A DNA stretch of 64,000 nt from an uncultured Stenotrophomonas sp. (GTDB lineage Bacteria > Pseudomonadota > Gammaproteobacteria > Xanthomonadales > Xanthomonadaceae): contig NZ_CAJYVQ010000009.1 of assembly GCF_913778665.1 (NCBI RefSeq), positions 1-64,000 of the forward strand. The letters are read 5' to 3'. Of the stretch, positions 20,097-28,521 are shown in pieces. The number at the start of each line of letters is the position of its first letter. Positions within the stretch are counted from its first letter, which is position 1. The position numbers were made by a program, and so were the translations under genes. The notes under the pieces were generated by a model, which was given only the letters and a program-made list of their open reading frames with translations, was not told the DNA's origin and made no database searches.

Positions 20097-21185
20097 ATGT
20101 TGGAATCAAGCGCTAAGTGTCTCAATCAGGAAGGTTCGGCCAGGTCTTCATCAATGGTTTTTGATTTCTATCCAACGCCAGCTACGATTGCGAGAAGAGT
20201 GGCAGCAGCCTCGAGTATTTCCTTGCCGAAGCTGGTTGCGGATTTTTCGGCCGGAGACGGCAGTCTCTTGCGCGCAGCAAGTGATAGGTGGCCATCTGCA
20301 GTAATTATTGCAACTGACATACAGAGCAAGCTTGTACGTCAGATTAAAGCTGTGAACCCTACTTGGATAGCTGGAACATGTGATTTTTTGCTGGAGCGAT
20401 CGGTAAGGTCCTGTAAGTCGTTGGCTGGACGCGAAGGGGCGGTTGACCTGATTCTCCTGAATCCGCCCTTCTCCATGAGGGGGCAGGCTGTCGCCGGGAA
20501 CAGTAGACCTGTGCCAAGCATTGCGTTGCGGTTTCTACTTCGCGCTACTGCATACGCCTCACAGCATGCCGAGATCTGTGCCATTCTCCCTATCTCTTCC
20601 TTGTATGGGGAGAAAGATCGTAGTGCAAGACTACGCCTTGAGCGTGATTGGTCCATCCATCTAGTAGAGAAGCTTCCGCGAGGCTCGTTTCCGGGTTGCT
20701 TTGCCGAGGCGGCTATCGTGCGGCTTTCACGAAAGTTGTCAGAGGGTGAAGAAAGAAGTACAGAGACGCCGACACTCTTTAGTCACGCTACCATTACTCG
20801 CGGACGTGTTCATGTCCACACTGTAAAGCCTAAGCGTGGAGGGCCCCGGGTCGAATTCATACACAGCACGAATCTTACAAATTCCAGGGTTAGCAGGTCC
20901 AGCCTGCATGTTGATCCAGTTCAGGTCATCACAGGCCCGGCGATACTAATCCACCGCGTCGGGAGGCCATCAAAGTCGAAGGTATGCATGTTGGAGGCGG
21001 GGCGACGGGTTCAGCTTTCTGATTGTGTAATTGCCATCCAGGCTCAAGATCGCGAAGAGATCGAATCGATCTTTGAGGCTCTCATGGAGCATTACGCGAC
21101 TCTGAAATCCGCATACATCGGCACGGGCGCACCGTTTATTACGGTGTCTAGATTAAATAATCTGCTTTCGACATTGCTTAAATAG
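20097..21185 (+). CDS. Putative N6-adenine DNA methyltransferase
   Basis: The 362-residue protein shows the SAM-binding motif I as ADFSAGDG (about 48-55) and the catalytic motif IV as NPPF (122-125), typical of gamma-class N6-adenine methyltransferases. The segment FYPTP just before motif I is also common in that class. A C-terminal part of about 130 residues could recognise the target. The start at 20097 is weakly supported; an in-frame ATG at 20154 (MVFDFYPTP) gives 343 residues and looks equally good. No restriction nuclease is adjacent. It is first in a four-gene operon, so it may mark self DNA or bind DNA for the other components. The catalytic assignment is inferred from motifs only. 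Confidence 0.75.
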   Translation: MLESSAKCLNQEGSARSSSMVFDFYPTPATIARRVAAASSISLPKLVADFSAGDGSLLRAASDRWPSAVIIATDIQSKLVRQIKAVNPTWIAGTCDFLLERSVRSCKSLAGREGAVDLILLNPPFSMRGQAVAGNSRPVPSIALRFLLRATAYASQHAEICAILPISSLYGEKDRSARLRLERDWSIHLVEKLPRGSFPGCFAEAAIVRLSRKLSEGEERSTETPTLFSHATITRGRVHVHTVKPKRGGPRVEFIHSTNLTNSRVSRSSLHVDPVQVITGPAILIHRVGRPSKSKVCMLEAGRRVQLSDCVIAIQAQDREEIESIFEALMEHYATLKSAYIGTGAPFITVSRLNNLLSTLLK

Positions 21186-21196
21186 GATAACTAATA

Positions 21197-22093
21197 GTGG
21201 AATGGATTCTGGAAGAGCCGGAACTGTCGTTGCGCAAGGCGGAGTTCTTCAGCCTCATAAATCTGTGGCCCAATACCGCAGACTTGGATGTGAGTGGATG
21301 GCTTTCTAACTTTAATGAAGGTGAGCGGATTCTAGCTGGGCATCTTCTTAGTGGTTTCGTCTACTTGAATAGATCCGTTGTTTCCGCCCTTTTTATATCT
21401 GCATTTCATCAGCTGAGTACCAGTCCATATTTAACCGGGCCGACGGACTCTAGGCGAGAGAATTGGGAGTGGTTCAGGCAGAACGTAGTGGTAACTCATG
21501 TGGAGGGTGAGACTCCGAGTACTACTGACAGCGGACATATATTCGCTCGGCTGGCAAGAACGGCGCTAGGAATACCGGAAGCTAACATAGTTACGCCGGA
21601 GCGCGCGCTGCGAATTCTCTCGTCCGGATCTGGCCGACCAATTGTCTTTGTCGACGATTTTCTAGGAAGTGGAAGCCAGTTCTCGGCTACTTGGGAGAGG
21701 TTCTATTCAATCTCTTCCGCTCATGAGTCAAACTTCAAGAGGGAAGTTTCCTATCATTCCACTTCCATTTACTTTATACCGTTGATTGCCACAAAATCGG
21801 GGGTTGACTGCGTCGCGGAGGTCGCGCCGCAAGTATCGATTTGTGCTGCCCATGTGCTTGATGGGCGAGATAGCGCCCTTACTCCAGATTCTCAGGTCTG
21901 GCCTGAGGAGCTTAGGGAGCAGGGTGTTGAGATGATCCACGCCGCAAGTTCTCGCGCAGGCATTCAAGGAGATGATTGGCAGGGTTTTGGGAAGTTGGGA
22001 CTTTGCTTGTCTTTTGAGCACTCCACGCCAGATGCAACTTTGCCGATCTTCTATCATGAAGAAAACTGGCACCCGCTTATTAAGAGGACGTGA
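21197..22093 (+). CDS. Phosphoribosyltransferase-like protein (PRTase-CE type)
   Basis: This 298-residue protein carries a PRPP-loop-like motif, IVFVDDFLGSGSQF (149-162), with the paired acidic residues of type I phosphoribosyltransferases but Ser-Gly-Ser where many have Thr-Gly. Its C terminus, with FEHSTPDATLPIFYHEENW (273-291), resembles what I remember of PRTase-CE proteins found in prokaryotic conflict loci. The GTG start at 21197 is 11 bases after the methyltransferase stop, and the nearby ATG is out of frame. Its stop overlaps the ATPase start (GTGA). It could synthesise or sense a nucleotide, or modify a target; nothing in the sequence decides this. Confidence 0.65.
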   Translation: MEWILEEPELSLRKAEFFSLINLWPNTADLDVSGWLSNFNEGERILAGHLLSGFVYLNRSVVSALFISAFHQLSTSPYLTGPTDSRRENWEWFRQNVVVTHVEGETPSTTDSGHIFARLARTALGIPEANIVTPERALRILSSGSGRPIVFVDDFLGSGSQFSATWERFYSISSAHESNFKREVSYHSTSIYFIPLIATKSGVDCVAEVAPQVSICAAHVLDGRDSALTPDSQVWPEELREQGVEMIHAASSRAGIQGDDWQGFGKLGLCLSFEHSTPDATLPIFYHEENWHPLIKRT

Positions 22094-23937
22094 TCGTGCC
22101 TACACAGCTCATTGATGCCAGCATGGCGCAGGTGTTCTCAAGCTTTAGAGCTGAGCACGACAAGCTCAGTCTTGCCCATCAGTTTACTCAGCCAGGATAC
22201 TTTCCAGAGCTGCTAACGTTGCAGCCCTGCTTCCTTATTGGCGGACGAGGAACTGGAAAAACCACAACTCTGCAATCTCTCTCGTATCGTGTTCGGCTCG
22301 CCACTCCCCCGGACCGGATTCAAGGTCGATTGGATGATTTAGGGATCATTGGTCTGTATCACAAGATCAACACTGGTCGTGTCGCAGCCTTTCAAGGGCC
22401 AGAGCTTGACCAAAGTGAGTGGGATCGACTGTTTGGACACTACCTTAATCTCACGTTAGTCGTGTCAATATTGGAGTTCTTCGCTTGGAGGGAATCCAAT
22501 CAGGAGGGTGAGCGCTCGCTGCCTTCTGAAGTTCTGGACTTGGTTGCCACAATATTCTCGTGCATGCGAGTGGGTACAGCTTCGGGTGCTCTGTTGGCTG
22601 TTAAATCTGAGATGGCAGATTTTGAAACCGCGATCAATTCGATAGGTCGAAAGCCGAACCTTAGACTTACTCCGTTGGGAATGCCCATTGACTCACTCCT
22701 TGATAGCATTGCCGATTCGGGTGTGGTAGGCGATGCTTCGTTTTACTTTCTTATTGATGAGTTCGAGAATCTTTCCAACTATCAACAGAGAATTGTTAAT
22801 ACACTTGTCAAGCATTCGCGGCCGCCATATACCTTTAAAATTGGCGTGAAAGAACTCGGAGTTCGTGAGCGATGCACTGTAAACGCTACTGAACAGTTGA
22901 TTGATCCAGCCGATTTTCGAAGAATCGACATATCGGAGCGCCTCACATCTGGGGCTTCGTTTGAGGTCTTTGCGGCGCAGGTGTGCGCAAGGCGGGCTAG
23001 GCTTGATGATCCCGAAGCGGTTAGATCGCTCTTCCCGGGAATAAGCGCGGACGATGAAGCGCTTAAGCTAGGAATCGAGCGGGTTGCGCAGGAGCCAGTG
23101 GCAAGTGTGTTTGCGGTGATGGACTCAGCAGAGCGAGAGCGATTCAAAACATACTCGCTTCTTGAGCAGTATTGTCTGTTTATGCTGGAAGATGGTAGTC
23201 CCACCCGTGTCCGCGAGCTCATGCGGACGACTACGGATTCAAGCATCGCGGACCGGCTTAATAATTACAAGATTCCAATACTCTTCAGTCTTAAGCAAGG
23301 TAAGCGAGGATTTAGAAAATATTATTGTGGCTGGGATGTTCTCTGCAAGCTCGCAAATGGAAATATTAGGTACTTGCTTGAGCTGGTTCATAGATCTATC
23401 TATCTTCAACTTGAGTCCGGTCCTTCAAGTCATGTGTCAATCGAAGCGCAGACTGAGGCAGCGCGATTGATAGGACAGAAGAACCTTAGGGAGCTTGAAG
23501 GTCTTTCAGTTCTCGGCGGGCGAATGACAAAGCTTGCGTTGAGCCTGGGTCGTGTCTTCCAGGTGATGGCGTTGTCTCCCTTAGGGCATACGCCCGAAGT
23601 TACGCAGTTTCGCTTGGAATCTCCACCAAGCGTTGGCGGTGACCGGGCTGCACAAGAACTTCTTGAGCAGTGCGTGATGCATCTTGCATTGGTCAGGCGG
23701 CCCGGCACGAAGTTGCAACAATCCGAGGATATTCGAGATTATGATTACTCCCTGCATCCCATCTTTAGTGCTTACTTCGAATACAGCTATCGCCAGAAGC
23801 GCAAGATGTTACTTACTTCGGATGACATAATTTCTCTGTCGGAGGGCAAGGCCGAGGGGATTCGGGCAGTGCTGCTCCGGCAGAATAGAGAGGGTTCGAT
23901 TTTTGGATTGCCCAGTCAGATGGATCTCGGGATCTGA
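22090..23937 (+). CDS. P-loop ATPase, ORC/STAND-like
   Basis: The 615-residue protein has a Walker A motif GGRGTGKTT at 51-59 and a Walker B of the form FLIDEFEN at about 220-227. A following region (KIGVKELGVR, about 250-259) sits where sensor residues occur in AAA+/STAND ATPases. The remaining 350 residues look mostly helical and may be a winged-helix or receptor part. The GTG start overlaps the preceding stop by four bases. Such ATPases act as switches in several defence systems. Here it probably powers or triggers the operon's response, which is inference from family and neighbours. Confidence 0.75.
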   Translation: MIVPTQLIDASMAQVFSSFRAEHDKLSLAHQFTQPGYFPELLTLQPCFLIGGRGTGKTTTLQSLSYRVRLATPPDRIQGRLDDLGIIGLYHKINTGRVAAFQGPELDQSEWDRLFGHYLNLTLVVSILEFFAWRESNQEGERSLPSEVLDLVATIFSCMRVGTASGALLAVKSEMADFETAINSIGRKPNLRLTPLGMPIDSLLDSIADSGVVGDASFYFLIDEFENLSNYQQRIVNTLVKHSRPPYTFKIGVKELGVRERCTVNATEQLIDPADFRRIDISERLTSGASFEVFAAQVCARRARLDDPEAVRSLFPGISADDEALKLGIERVAQEPVASVFAVMDSAERERFKTYSLLEQYCLFMLEDGSPTRVRELMRTTTDSSIADRLNNYKIPILFSLKQGKRGFRKYYCGWDVLCKLANGNIRYLLELVHRSIYLQLESGPSSHVSIEAQTEAARLIGQKNLRELEGLSVLGGRMTKLALSLGRVFQVMALSPLGHTPEVTQFRLESPPSVGGDRAAQELLEQCVMHLALVRRPGTKLQQSEDIRDYDYSLHPIFSAYFEYSYRQKRKMLLTSDDIISLSEGKAEGIRAVLLRQNREGSIFGLPSQMDLGI

Positions 23938-23941
23938 GGCG

Positions 23942-24895
23942 ATGACAAGAATTACTGATCGTCCTATTTATTCTCAGACTTTCAATAGTCTTCCTGATCT
24001 CCTTTTGAGTTCGGAGGTGGTGATTGCCGTTGGTGATAGTACCGAAGAGAGGGGGAGTCATGTTCAGGCAATGAATGAGCGCGCCCCGGATAGCTTCTGG
24101 GTGCTGAAGGAAACGGATAATCTTAATCAGGCGGAGAGTCATTTCCGTGGCTGTAGTACGTTCCTTAACTTGAGAGACCCTGATCAGCTCAGATCTACCA
24201 TACAAGAGGTGACTGGTGGATCTCTTGATGTCGATCTGACGAGTATCCCCGCTCACATTTGGGCGCCAATTATTCGTGCATGTATTGAGATTGGTGTGCA
24301 AACTAGAAGTATTTATATCGAGCCGGAGGATTACGCGAGGAGCTCTACGCCCGGGGTGGGATCTCTTTTTGACCTTAGCGAAAGAATAACTGGAATTCAG
24401 CCAATTCCAGGCTTTGCTGCATTGCGGTCTATCGATGACGAATCTTCGATATTCGTCCCCCTGATGGGCTTCGAAGGAGCAAGATTGTCCTATATGCTTG
24501 ATCAGATTGAGCCCAGTCCTGATCGAGTTTTTCCAATAATTGGTGTTCCGGGATTTAAGAAGGAGTACCCATTTAGTACGTATCTCGGCAATCAGGTCCC
24601 TTTGGAGGAAACGAGAGCTTGGCGCAATGCAACCTACTCGCGTGCCAACTGTCCCTTCAGTGCCTACTATGCAATTGAGAAAATAGCCGCTCAGCGTCCC
24701 GGGCACCACTTGCGGATCGCGCCTATTGGCACCAAGCCGCACTGCCTCGGTGCTGTTCTTTATAATATTGATAATCAGGTGGCTTCGGAGATTGTCTATG
24801 ATCATCCGCGAAGAAGCCGTTCCCGAACGAAAGGAATAGCTAGGGTTAGTCTATTCGAGATATCCGAGTTCCGAAGGGATTTTGCCAGAGTCTGA
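23942..24895 (+). CDS. Unrecognised protein with Rossmann-like features and a GTKP motif
   Basis: The 317-residue product has no family I can name. It alternates predicted strands and helices, with VVIAVGDS near the N terminus, a central FVPLMGFEGARLSYMLD and a segment PIIGVPGF. The late motif IAPIGTKPHCLGA recalls the GTKP-type ligand loop of CARF-like domains, but that resemblance is weak. The start at 23942 lies four bases after the ATPase stop with GAGG just before it; an upstream in-frame ATG at 23903 would overlap the ATPase gene. As the last gene of the operon it may be a sensor or effector. Confidence 0.7.
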   Translation: MTRITDRPIYSQTFNSLPDLLLSSEVVIAVGDSTEERGSHVQAMNERAPDSFWVLKETDNLNQAESHFRGCSTFLNLRDPDQLRSTIQEVTGGSLDVDLTSIPAHIWAPIIRACIEIGVQTRSIYIEPEDYARSSTPGVGSLFDLSERITGIQPIPGFAALRSIDDESSIFVPLMGFEGARLSYMLDQIEPSPDRVFPIIGVPGFKKEYPFSTYLGNQVPLEETRAWRNATYSRANCPFSAYYAIEKIAAQRPGHHLRIAPIGTKPHCLGAVLYNIDNQVASEIVYDHPRRSRSRTKGIARVSLFEISEFRRDFARV

Positions 24896-25017
24896 TGCCT
24901 CAGTTTGACGTGCGCCAGCGTTTCCTTGAGCAGCCGTGAATTGCTGATTGCGGGTACCCGTGACCAGATGGTGGCTTCCGCTTTGTGAGCAGACTCCAAT
25001 CTGAGCACGGCGGCCAT
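24802..25017 (-). CDS. Small ORF, possibly truncated by the island
   Basis: This 71-codon frame starts 6 bases after the stop of the next minus-strand gene. Its first 40 codons (25017 to about 24897) are GC-richer and look coding (MAAVLRLESAHKAEATIW). The rest runs antisense through the end of the island's last gene. I read it as the 5' part of an older gene cut off at the island's right edge. It could also be a chance frame. Confidence 0.3.
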   Translation of the reverse strand: MAAVLRLESAHKAEATIWSRVPAISNSRLLKETLAHVKLRHQTLAKSLRNSDISNRLTLAIPFVRERLLRG

Positions 25018-25023
25018 TGCGGG

Positions 25024-25380
25024 TCACTCCGGCCTAACCTCATGACAACCCCACTCAACCAACCCCCGGCAAGCTAGAAACAACCCATCCACAACCCCCT
25101 CATCCAGATGCCGTTCCGGGTCCGCTGCCACCCGGCAGCGGTCTGCCGCGTGCAGCACCTCCAACACCGTCAGCGCTCCCACCATCGCGCGCTCGCTCCT
25201 GGCCAGACTCACGCGGCGGCCTGGCGAGACATCGGTTTCTGGCCACGGATGCCCATCTGCCCCCTCGCAGCCACGCATGCGCTTTAGGATGCCGAGCAGG
25301 GAGTTCAGGTCGGGCAGGGGAGTGTCGTCGTTGATGGGCTCAACAACGGTGTATGAGGAGAGGGTGTCGGATTCGTTCAT
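25024..25380 (-). CDS. Hypothetical 118-residue protein
   Basis: This small acidic protein begins MNESDTLSSYTVVEP and has a compact C-terminal part with RRVSLARSERAMVGAL and two cysteines. No function is evident. A longer open frame extends upstream to 25977, but that part covers the inverted repeats and the end of the LysR gene and does not look coding. The small ORF at 25017 follows within 6 bases, so the two may form a pair. Confidence 0.5.
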   Translation of the reverse strand: MNESDTLSSYTVVEPINDDTPLPDLNSLLGILKRMRGCEGADGHPWPETDVSPGRRVSLARSERAMVGALTVLEVLHAADRCRVAADPERHLDEGVVDGLFLACRGLVEWGCHEVRPE

Positions 25381-25933
25381 GGCGTCGGCTTCCGTGGCTG
25401 TGCTTAACAGCGCCACCGTGAGGAGGTGGCGGACGATGCGTGGCTGCAAACCGGGATGAAATAGCACCATAGACCGGTGGGCCCGAGGGCCCCCACGCAC
25501 CGCCCGCCAGAAAGGCCGACGGATTGCCCGCCGGCACCGGTTAAGGACGGTGCCGACGGGCAAGCGCAAACTACAGGTGCATCTCTCATCACGGGTTTGC
25601 AGACCCGCTGCCACCCTTTTTCGGTGGCGCGCCATGGTGTTTACGCCGCCGCTTCGAATGCCAATAGAAATTCGCGAAGGAATCGCGGAATCCGAGAGCG
25701 AAGAACTATTGTTGCACGCACCATTCGTGCAGCACGCGACACCGCCGGACGCATTCGCGCAGCTGCTCTGCTGATGGCGAATCAAACTGGCGCAATCGCC
25801 CACGCCACAAGCGAATAGCGCGACGGTCTTCTTTGCAACAGTTCTTAGTCTGCTTCGGCAGGCAGTGGCACCCGACAGACCGCACACCCCGAAAATCGGT
25901 TCAAACCCGACACCGCCAGCGAGCCTTGCGGCT
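25381..25933. other. Gene-poor stretch with inverted repeats
   Basis: This 553-base region lies between the hypothetical gene and the LysR gene. It contains a strong hairpin (25524-25563), a smaller palindrome CGGGTTTGCAGACCCG (25592-25607) and GGGCCC-rich inverted sequence near 25480-25500. Open frames on both strands have no recognisable domains. It may be a long structured leader of the 118-residue gene or relic mobile DNA. Confidence 0.5.
25524..25563. repeat. Strong stem-loop
   Basis: TTGCCCGCCGGCACCG (25524-25539) pairs with CGGTGCCGACGGGCAA (25548-25563) with one mismatch and an 8-base loop GTTAAGGA. It lies about 145-185 bases upstream of the 118-residue gene and is not followed by a T run on either strand. 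Confidence 0.75.
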
Positions 25934-26851
25934 TCAACCAGCGCGATCCTCAGCCGCATTCCCCACCAGCAACTCAATCATCGCCCGCGCCGCCGCCGAC
26001 TGCCGCCGATGCGGTGCATAGATCACCGAGAACGGCCGCGACCGCCCGCGCAGCTGCGGCAGCACTTCCACCAGCTCCCCACGCTGCAACCGCTCGCGCA
26101 CGATGAACGCATAGCTCTGGCAGATGCCGATGCCCTGTTCGGCCAGCGACACCACGCCCAGCACATCGTCGGAGGTCTCGATGGACGAACGCGGCAGCCA
26201 GTCCACGTCGCGCCCACCGTCGCGGAAGATCCACGGCGCCAGCCGCCCAGTACGCGGCATCACGAAGGGCAGGCACAGGTGCTGCTGCAGGTCGTCCAGC
26301 GTGTGCGGCGTGCCGCGGCGTTGGAGGTAGTCCGGCGCGGCCACCAGCAGCAGCGGGGCGTCTTCCAGCTTTCGCGCCACCAGCCCGCTGTCCGGCAACT
26401 GGCCCAGGCGGATGGCCAGGTCGAAGCCTTCGGCCACCAGGTCCACGTTGCGGTTGGTGATGTTCAGTTCCACCTGCACCTGCGGGTACTGCTGCGCAAA
26501 GCGCGCCAGCACGGGCGGCAGCCGGTAGTGGCCATAGGTGGTGGGCACGCTCAGGCGCACGCGGCCGGCCAGCGCACCGTCCTGGGCCAGTACGTCGCGC
26601 TCGGCGTCGTCCAGCAGGCCGAAGGCGGTGCGCACCTGTTCCAGATAGAGCCGCCCGGCGTCGGTCAGGCCCACGCGGCGGGTGGTCCGCTGCAGCAGCT
26701 GCCGGCCCAGCCGCGCTTCCAGGCGGGTGACCGCGCGGCTCAGCACCGAGGGCGTGGTGGACAGCGCCACCGCGCCGGCCGTGAACGACCCGTGCTCGAC
26801 CACCGCCAGGAACACCTCTACATCGCCCAGGTAGTCGAACTTTCGGCTCAT
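25934..26851 (-). CDS. LysR-family transcriptional regulator
   Basis: This 305-residue LysR regulator has an N-terminal winged helix-turn-helix (about 5-65, with [19 protein letters not shown]) and a C-terminal ligand-binding domain. I chose the start at 26851 (MSRKFDYLG) because the upstream extension to 26890 would consume the intergenic operator region. It is divergent from the DJ-1/PfpI gene, with a dyad in between, so it probably controls that gene and itself. Confidence 0.9.
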   Translation of the reverse strand: MSRKFDYLGDVEVFLAVVEHGSFTAGAVALSTTPSVLSRAVTRLEARLGRQLLQRTTRRVGLTDAGRLYLEQVRTAFGLLDDAERDVLAQDGALAGRVRLSVPTTYGHYRLPPVLARFAQQYPQVQVELNITNRNVDLVAEGFDLAIRLGQLPDSGLVARKLEDAPLLLVAAPDYLQRRGTPHTLDDLQQHLCLPFVMPRTGRLAPWIFRDGGRDVDWLPRSSIETSDDVLGVVSLAEQGIGICQSYAFIVRERLQRGELVEVLPQLRGRSRPFSVIYAPHRRQSAAARAMIELLVGNAAEDRAG

Positions 26852-26893
26852 TTGGCTCTCCGGGGAACAGATGTTTTGCGACGGGGCCAATTT

Positions 26894-26910
26894 ATCGCCG
26901 CTGGGGCGAT
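26894..26910. promoter_or_regulatory. Dyad between LysR and DJ-1 genes
   Basis: ATCGCC (26894-26899) and GGCGAT (26905-26910) form a dyad with a 5-base spacer, embedded in TTTATC...GATGAATAAA. It fits a LysR-type binding site centred 47 bases upstream of the DJ-1 gene. Confidence 0.5.
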
Positions 26911-26948
26911 GAATAAAGTGGCCGTCATTCCCCGATTAGGAGCTACCC

Positions 26949-27788
26949 ATGAACCTGATGACCCGGCTGGCCGCAGCGCTGGCCCTGACCCTGGCCGCCA
27001 CCGGCGCGCAGGCCGCCAACGTGCTGGTGGTGCTGTCCGACGAAAACCACATGGACCTGAAGGACGGCAAGGTGCTGCCCACCGGCTTCTATCTCAACGA
27101 GTTGATGCAGCCGGTCAAGCTGCTGCTGGACGCCGGCCACGAGGTGACCTTCGCCACGCCGCAGGGGCGGGCGCCGACGGTGGATGCGTCCTCGGTAACG
27201 CCGGCGTACTTCGGCAACGATGCCGCGCAGCTGACGCTGCACAAGGACCTGCTAGAGAAACTGGCGTTGACCTCGCCGACGGCTTCGCCTGTGGTCAGCC
27301 TGGCGCGCGTCGAACAGCAGGGCTACGCGCGCTTCGATGCGGTCTACATTCCCGGTGGCCACGCGCCGATGCAGGATCTGCTGAAGAGCCCGGCGCTGGG
27401 TCGCTTGCTGGCCGACTTCCACCAGCGCAACAAGACCACCGCGCTGGTCTGCCATGGGCCGATCGCGCTGCTTTCCACGCTGCCGGATGCCGGTAGTTTC
27501 GTGGCAAAGCTGGAAGCGGGGGTGATGCCGGCTACGCCGAAGTGGATCTACAGCGGCTACCGGATGACGGTGATCAGCAACCAGGAAGAAGAACAGGCCA
27601 AGCCGTTGCTGGGTGGTGGCGAGATGAAGTTCTACCCGCAGACCGCGTTGCAGCGGGCGGGGGCGAAGTTCAGCAGCAACACCACGCCGTGGGCCGGGCA
27701 TGTGGTGGTGGACCGCGAGCTGATTACCGGGCAGAACCCGGCTTCGGCGCTGGAGGTGGGGCAGCGGTTGGTGGAGCGGTTGAAGTAA
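26949..27788 (+). CDS. Exported DJ-1/PfpI-family protein
   Basis: The 279-residue protein has a signal peptide cleaved after about residue 22 (GAQA|ANVL). It then has the DJ-1/PfpI fold, with the glycine-rich YIPGGHAP before the nucleophile elbow, and Cys168 in VCHGPIALL. Relatives include Hsp31-type deglycases/chaperones and type 1 glutamine amidotransferase-like hydrolases, but most are cytosolic, so the export signal is notable. It is divergent from and probably regulated by the LysR protein. Confidence 0.85.
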   Translation: MNLMTRLAAALALTLAATGAQAANVLVVLSDENHMDLKDGKVLPTGFYLNELMQPVKLLLDAGHEVTFATPQGRAPTVDASSVTPAYFGNDAAQLTLHKDLLEKLALTSPTASPVVSLARVEQQGYARFDAVYIPGGHAPMQDLLKSPALGRLLADFHQRNKTTALVCHGPIALLSTLPDAGSFVAKLEAGVMPATPKWIYSGYRMTVISNQEEEQAKPLLGGGEMKFYPQTALQRAGAKFSSNTTPWAGHVVVDRELITGQNPASALEVGQRLVERLK

Positions 27789-27899
27789 GGCGGGCTCTGC
27801 ATCGCTTGCTGTGCCGTGGCACCATGGCGGACTGGCTTCGTCCTTATGGGCGGGGCCGGTTTTCCAGGGAAGTCCCTTACCACGACTGCCCGAACGTTC

Positions 27900-28394
27900 A
27901 TGCTGGAGATCTGTGTGCCAAACACTCTGGAAGCTGTTTTGAAGACCGCAGGCTTCATTGTGCTCGCGGCGCTTCCGTTGTTGACCCTTTGGTTCTTCCT
28001 TCGGCGAATGTCAGCGACCGCGCGTTCTGCGTTGGAATCCGGGCTGCAATTGAACCCGCCTCGCAGGATCTCCGGCACGTCCATGACCTTGGTGATGGTG
28101 GATGGCAAAGAGGATCGTGAGCACTACTTCTTCGATACGGACGCGTTCTACCTGCGGCGGGGACCGGTGCCCACGGCGGTTCCGCTTTCGCAGATCACCT
28201 CAGTCACACGCACGTCCGACAGGATCTACGGGCGCTATGTCTGGCAGGTGTGCTTCAGCAAAGCGTCGGGCAGAAAGTGCGTGACGTTCACCAATAACCT
28301 GACCCTGTTCAACCGCGATTTCCTGCTCTTCCTGGAGGCGGTGCGGAAGGCCAATCCACTGGCAACCGTCGATCAGGCGGGTCTGTTCTTCTGA
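27900..28394 (+). CDS. Membrane-anchored protein of unknown function
   Basis: The 164-residue protein has one N-terminal transmembrane helix (about 12-33) and a soluble domain with alternating beta segments (HYFFDTDAFYLRRG, VWQVCFSKASG). This could be a bacterial PH-like fold; the suggestion rests on pattern only. I start at 27900 (MLEICVPN); the frame extends to 27816 but the extra 28 residues are not protein-like. Codon use is less GC-rich than in the neighbours. Confidence 0.6.
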   Translation: MLEICVPNTLEAVLKTAGFIVLAALPLLTLWFFLRRMSATARSALESGLQLNPPRRISGTSMTLVMVDGKEDREHYFFDTDAFYLRRGPVPTAVPLSQITSVTRTSDRIYGRYVWQVCFSKASGRKCVTFTNNLTLFNRDFLLFLEAVRKANPLATVDQAGLFF

Positions 28395-28521
28395 TTGTGC
28401 GGCGATATCAGCAGCGCTGATTGGCAAACAGAGGGTCCAGGAGGGCGGGTTGCCTTGGACACAGTGCTGCATGGTTGAGATGTGCGGGCGTTGAGGGAGT
28501 CCATCTACGCAAGGCGCGGGC

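Larger units (their letters stand above)
19978..24900. mobile_element. Low-GC genomic island 3' of guaA
   Basis: Rows counted by eye give 42% (22441-22500) and 50% (23101-23160) GC, against 65% in guaA (19201-19260). The island holds four plus-strand genes with AT-rich codons and almost no intergenic space. The 3' end of guaA is a known integration site for genomic islands. I see no integrase, transposase or clear direct repeats, so the mode of entry is unknown and the exact ends are approximate. Confidence 0.8.

Noticed and set aside
23813-24805. 330-codon minus-strand frame within the island
   Set aside because: Antisense to the fourth operon gene, whose plus-strand frame has the better start, spacing and hydrophobic pattern. 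It is open only because AT-rich codons avoid stops on that strand.
20339-24895. Integrase or transposase in the island
   Set aside because: No tyrosine or serine recombinase motif, DDE motif or terminal inverted repeat was found; the island call rests on composition and location only.
20097-24895. Classical restriction-modification system
   Set aside because: A methyltransferase-like gene is present but no nuclease domain or specificity subunit is visible, so I did not call it R-M.
25024-25977. 317-codon reading of the minus-strand gene near 25380
   Set aside because: The N-terminal 200 codons cover inverted repeats and the LysR 3' end and look non-coding; only the last 118 are kept.
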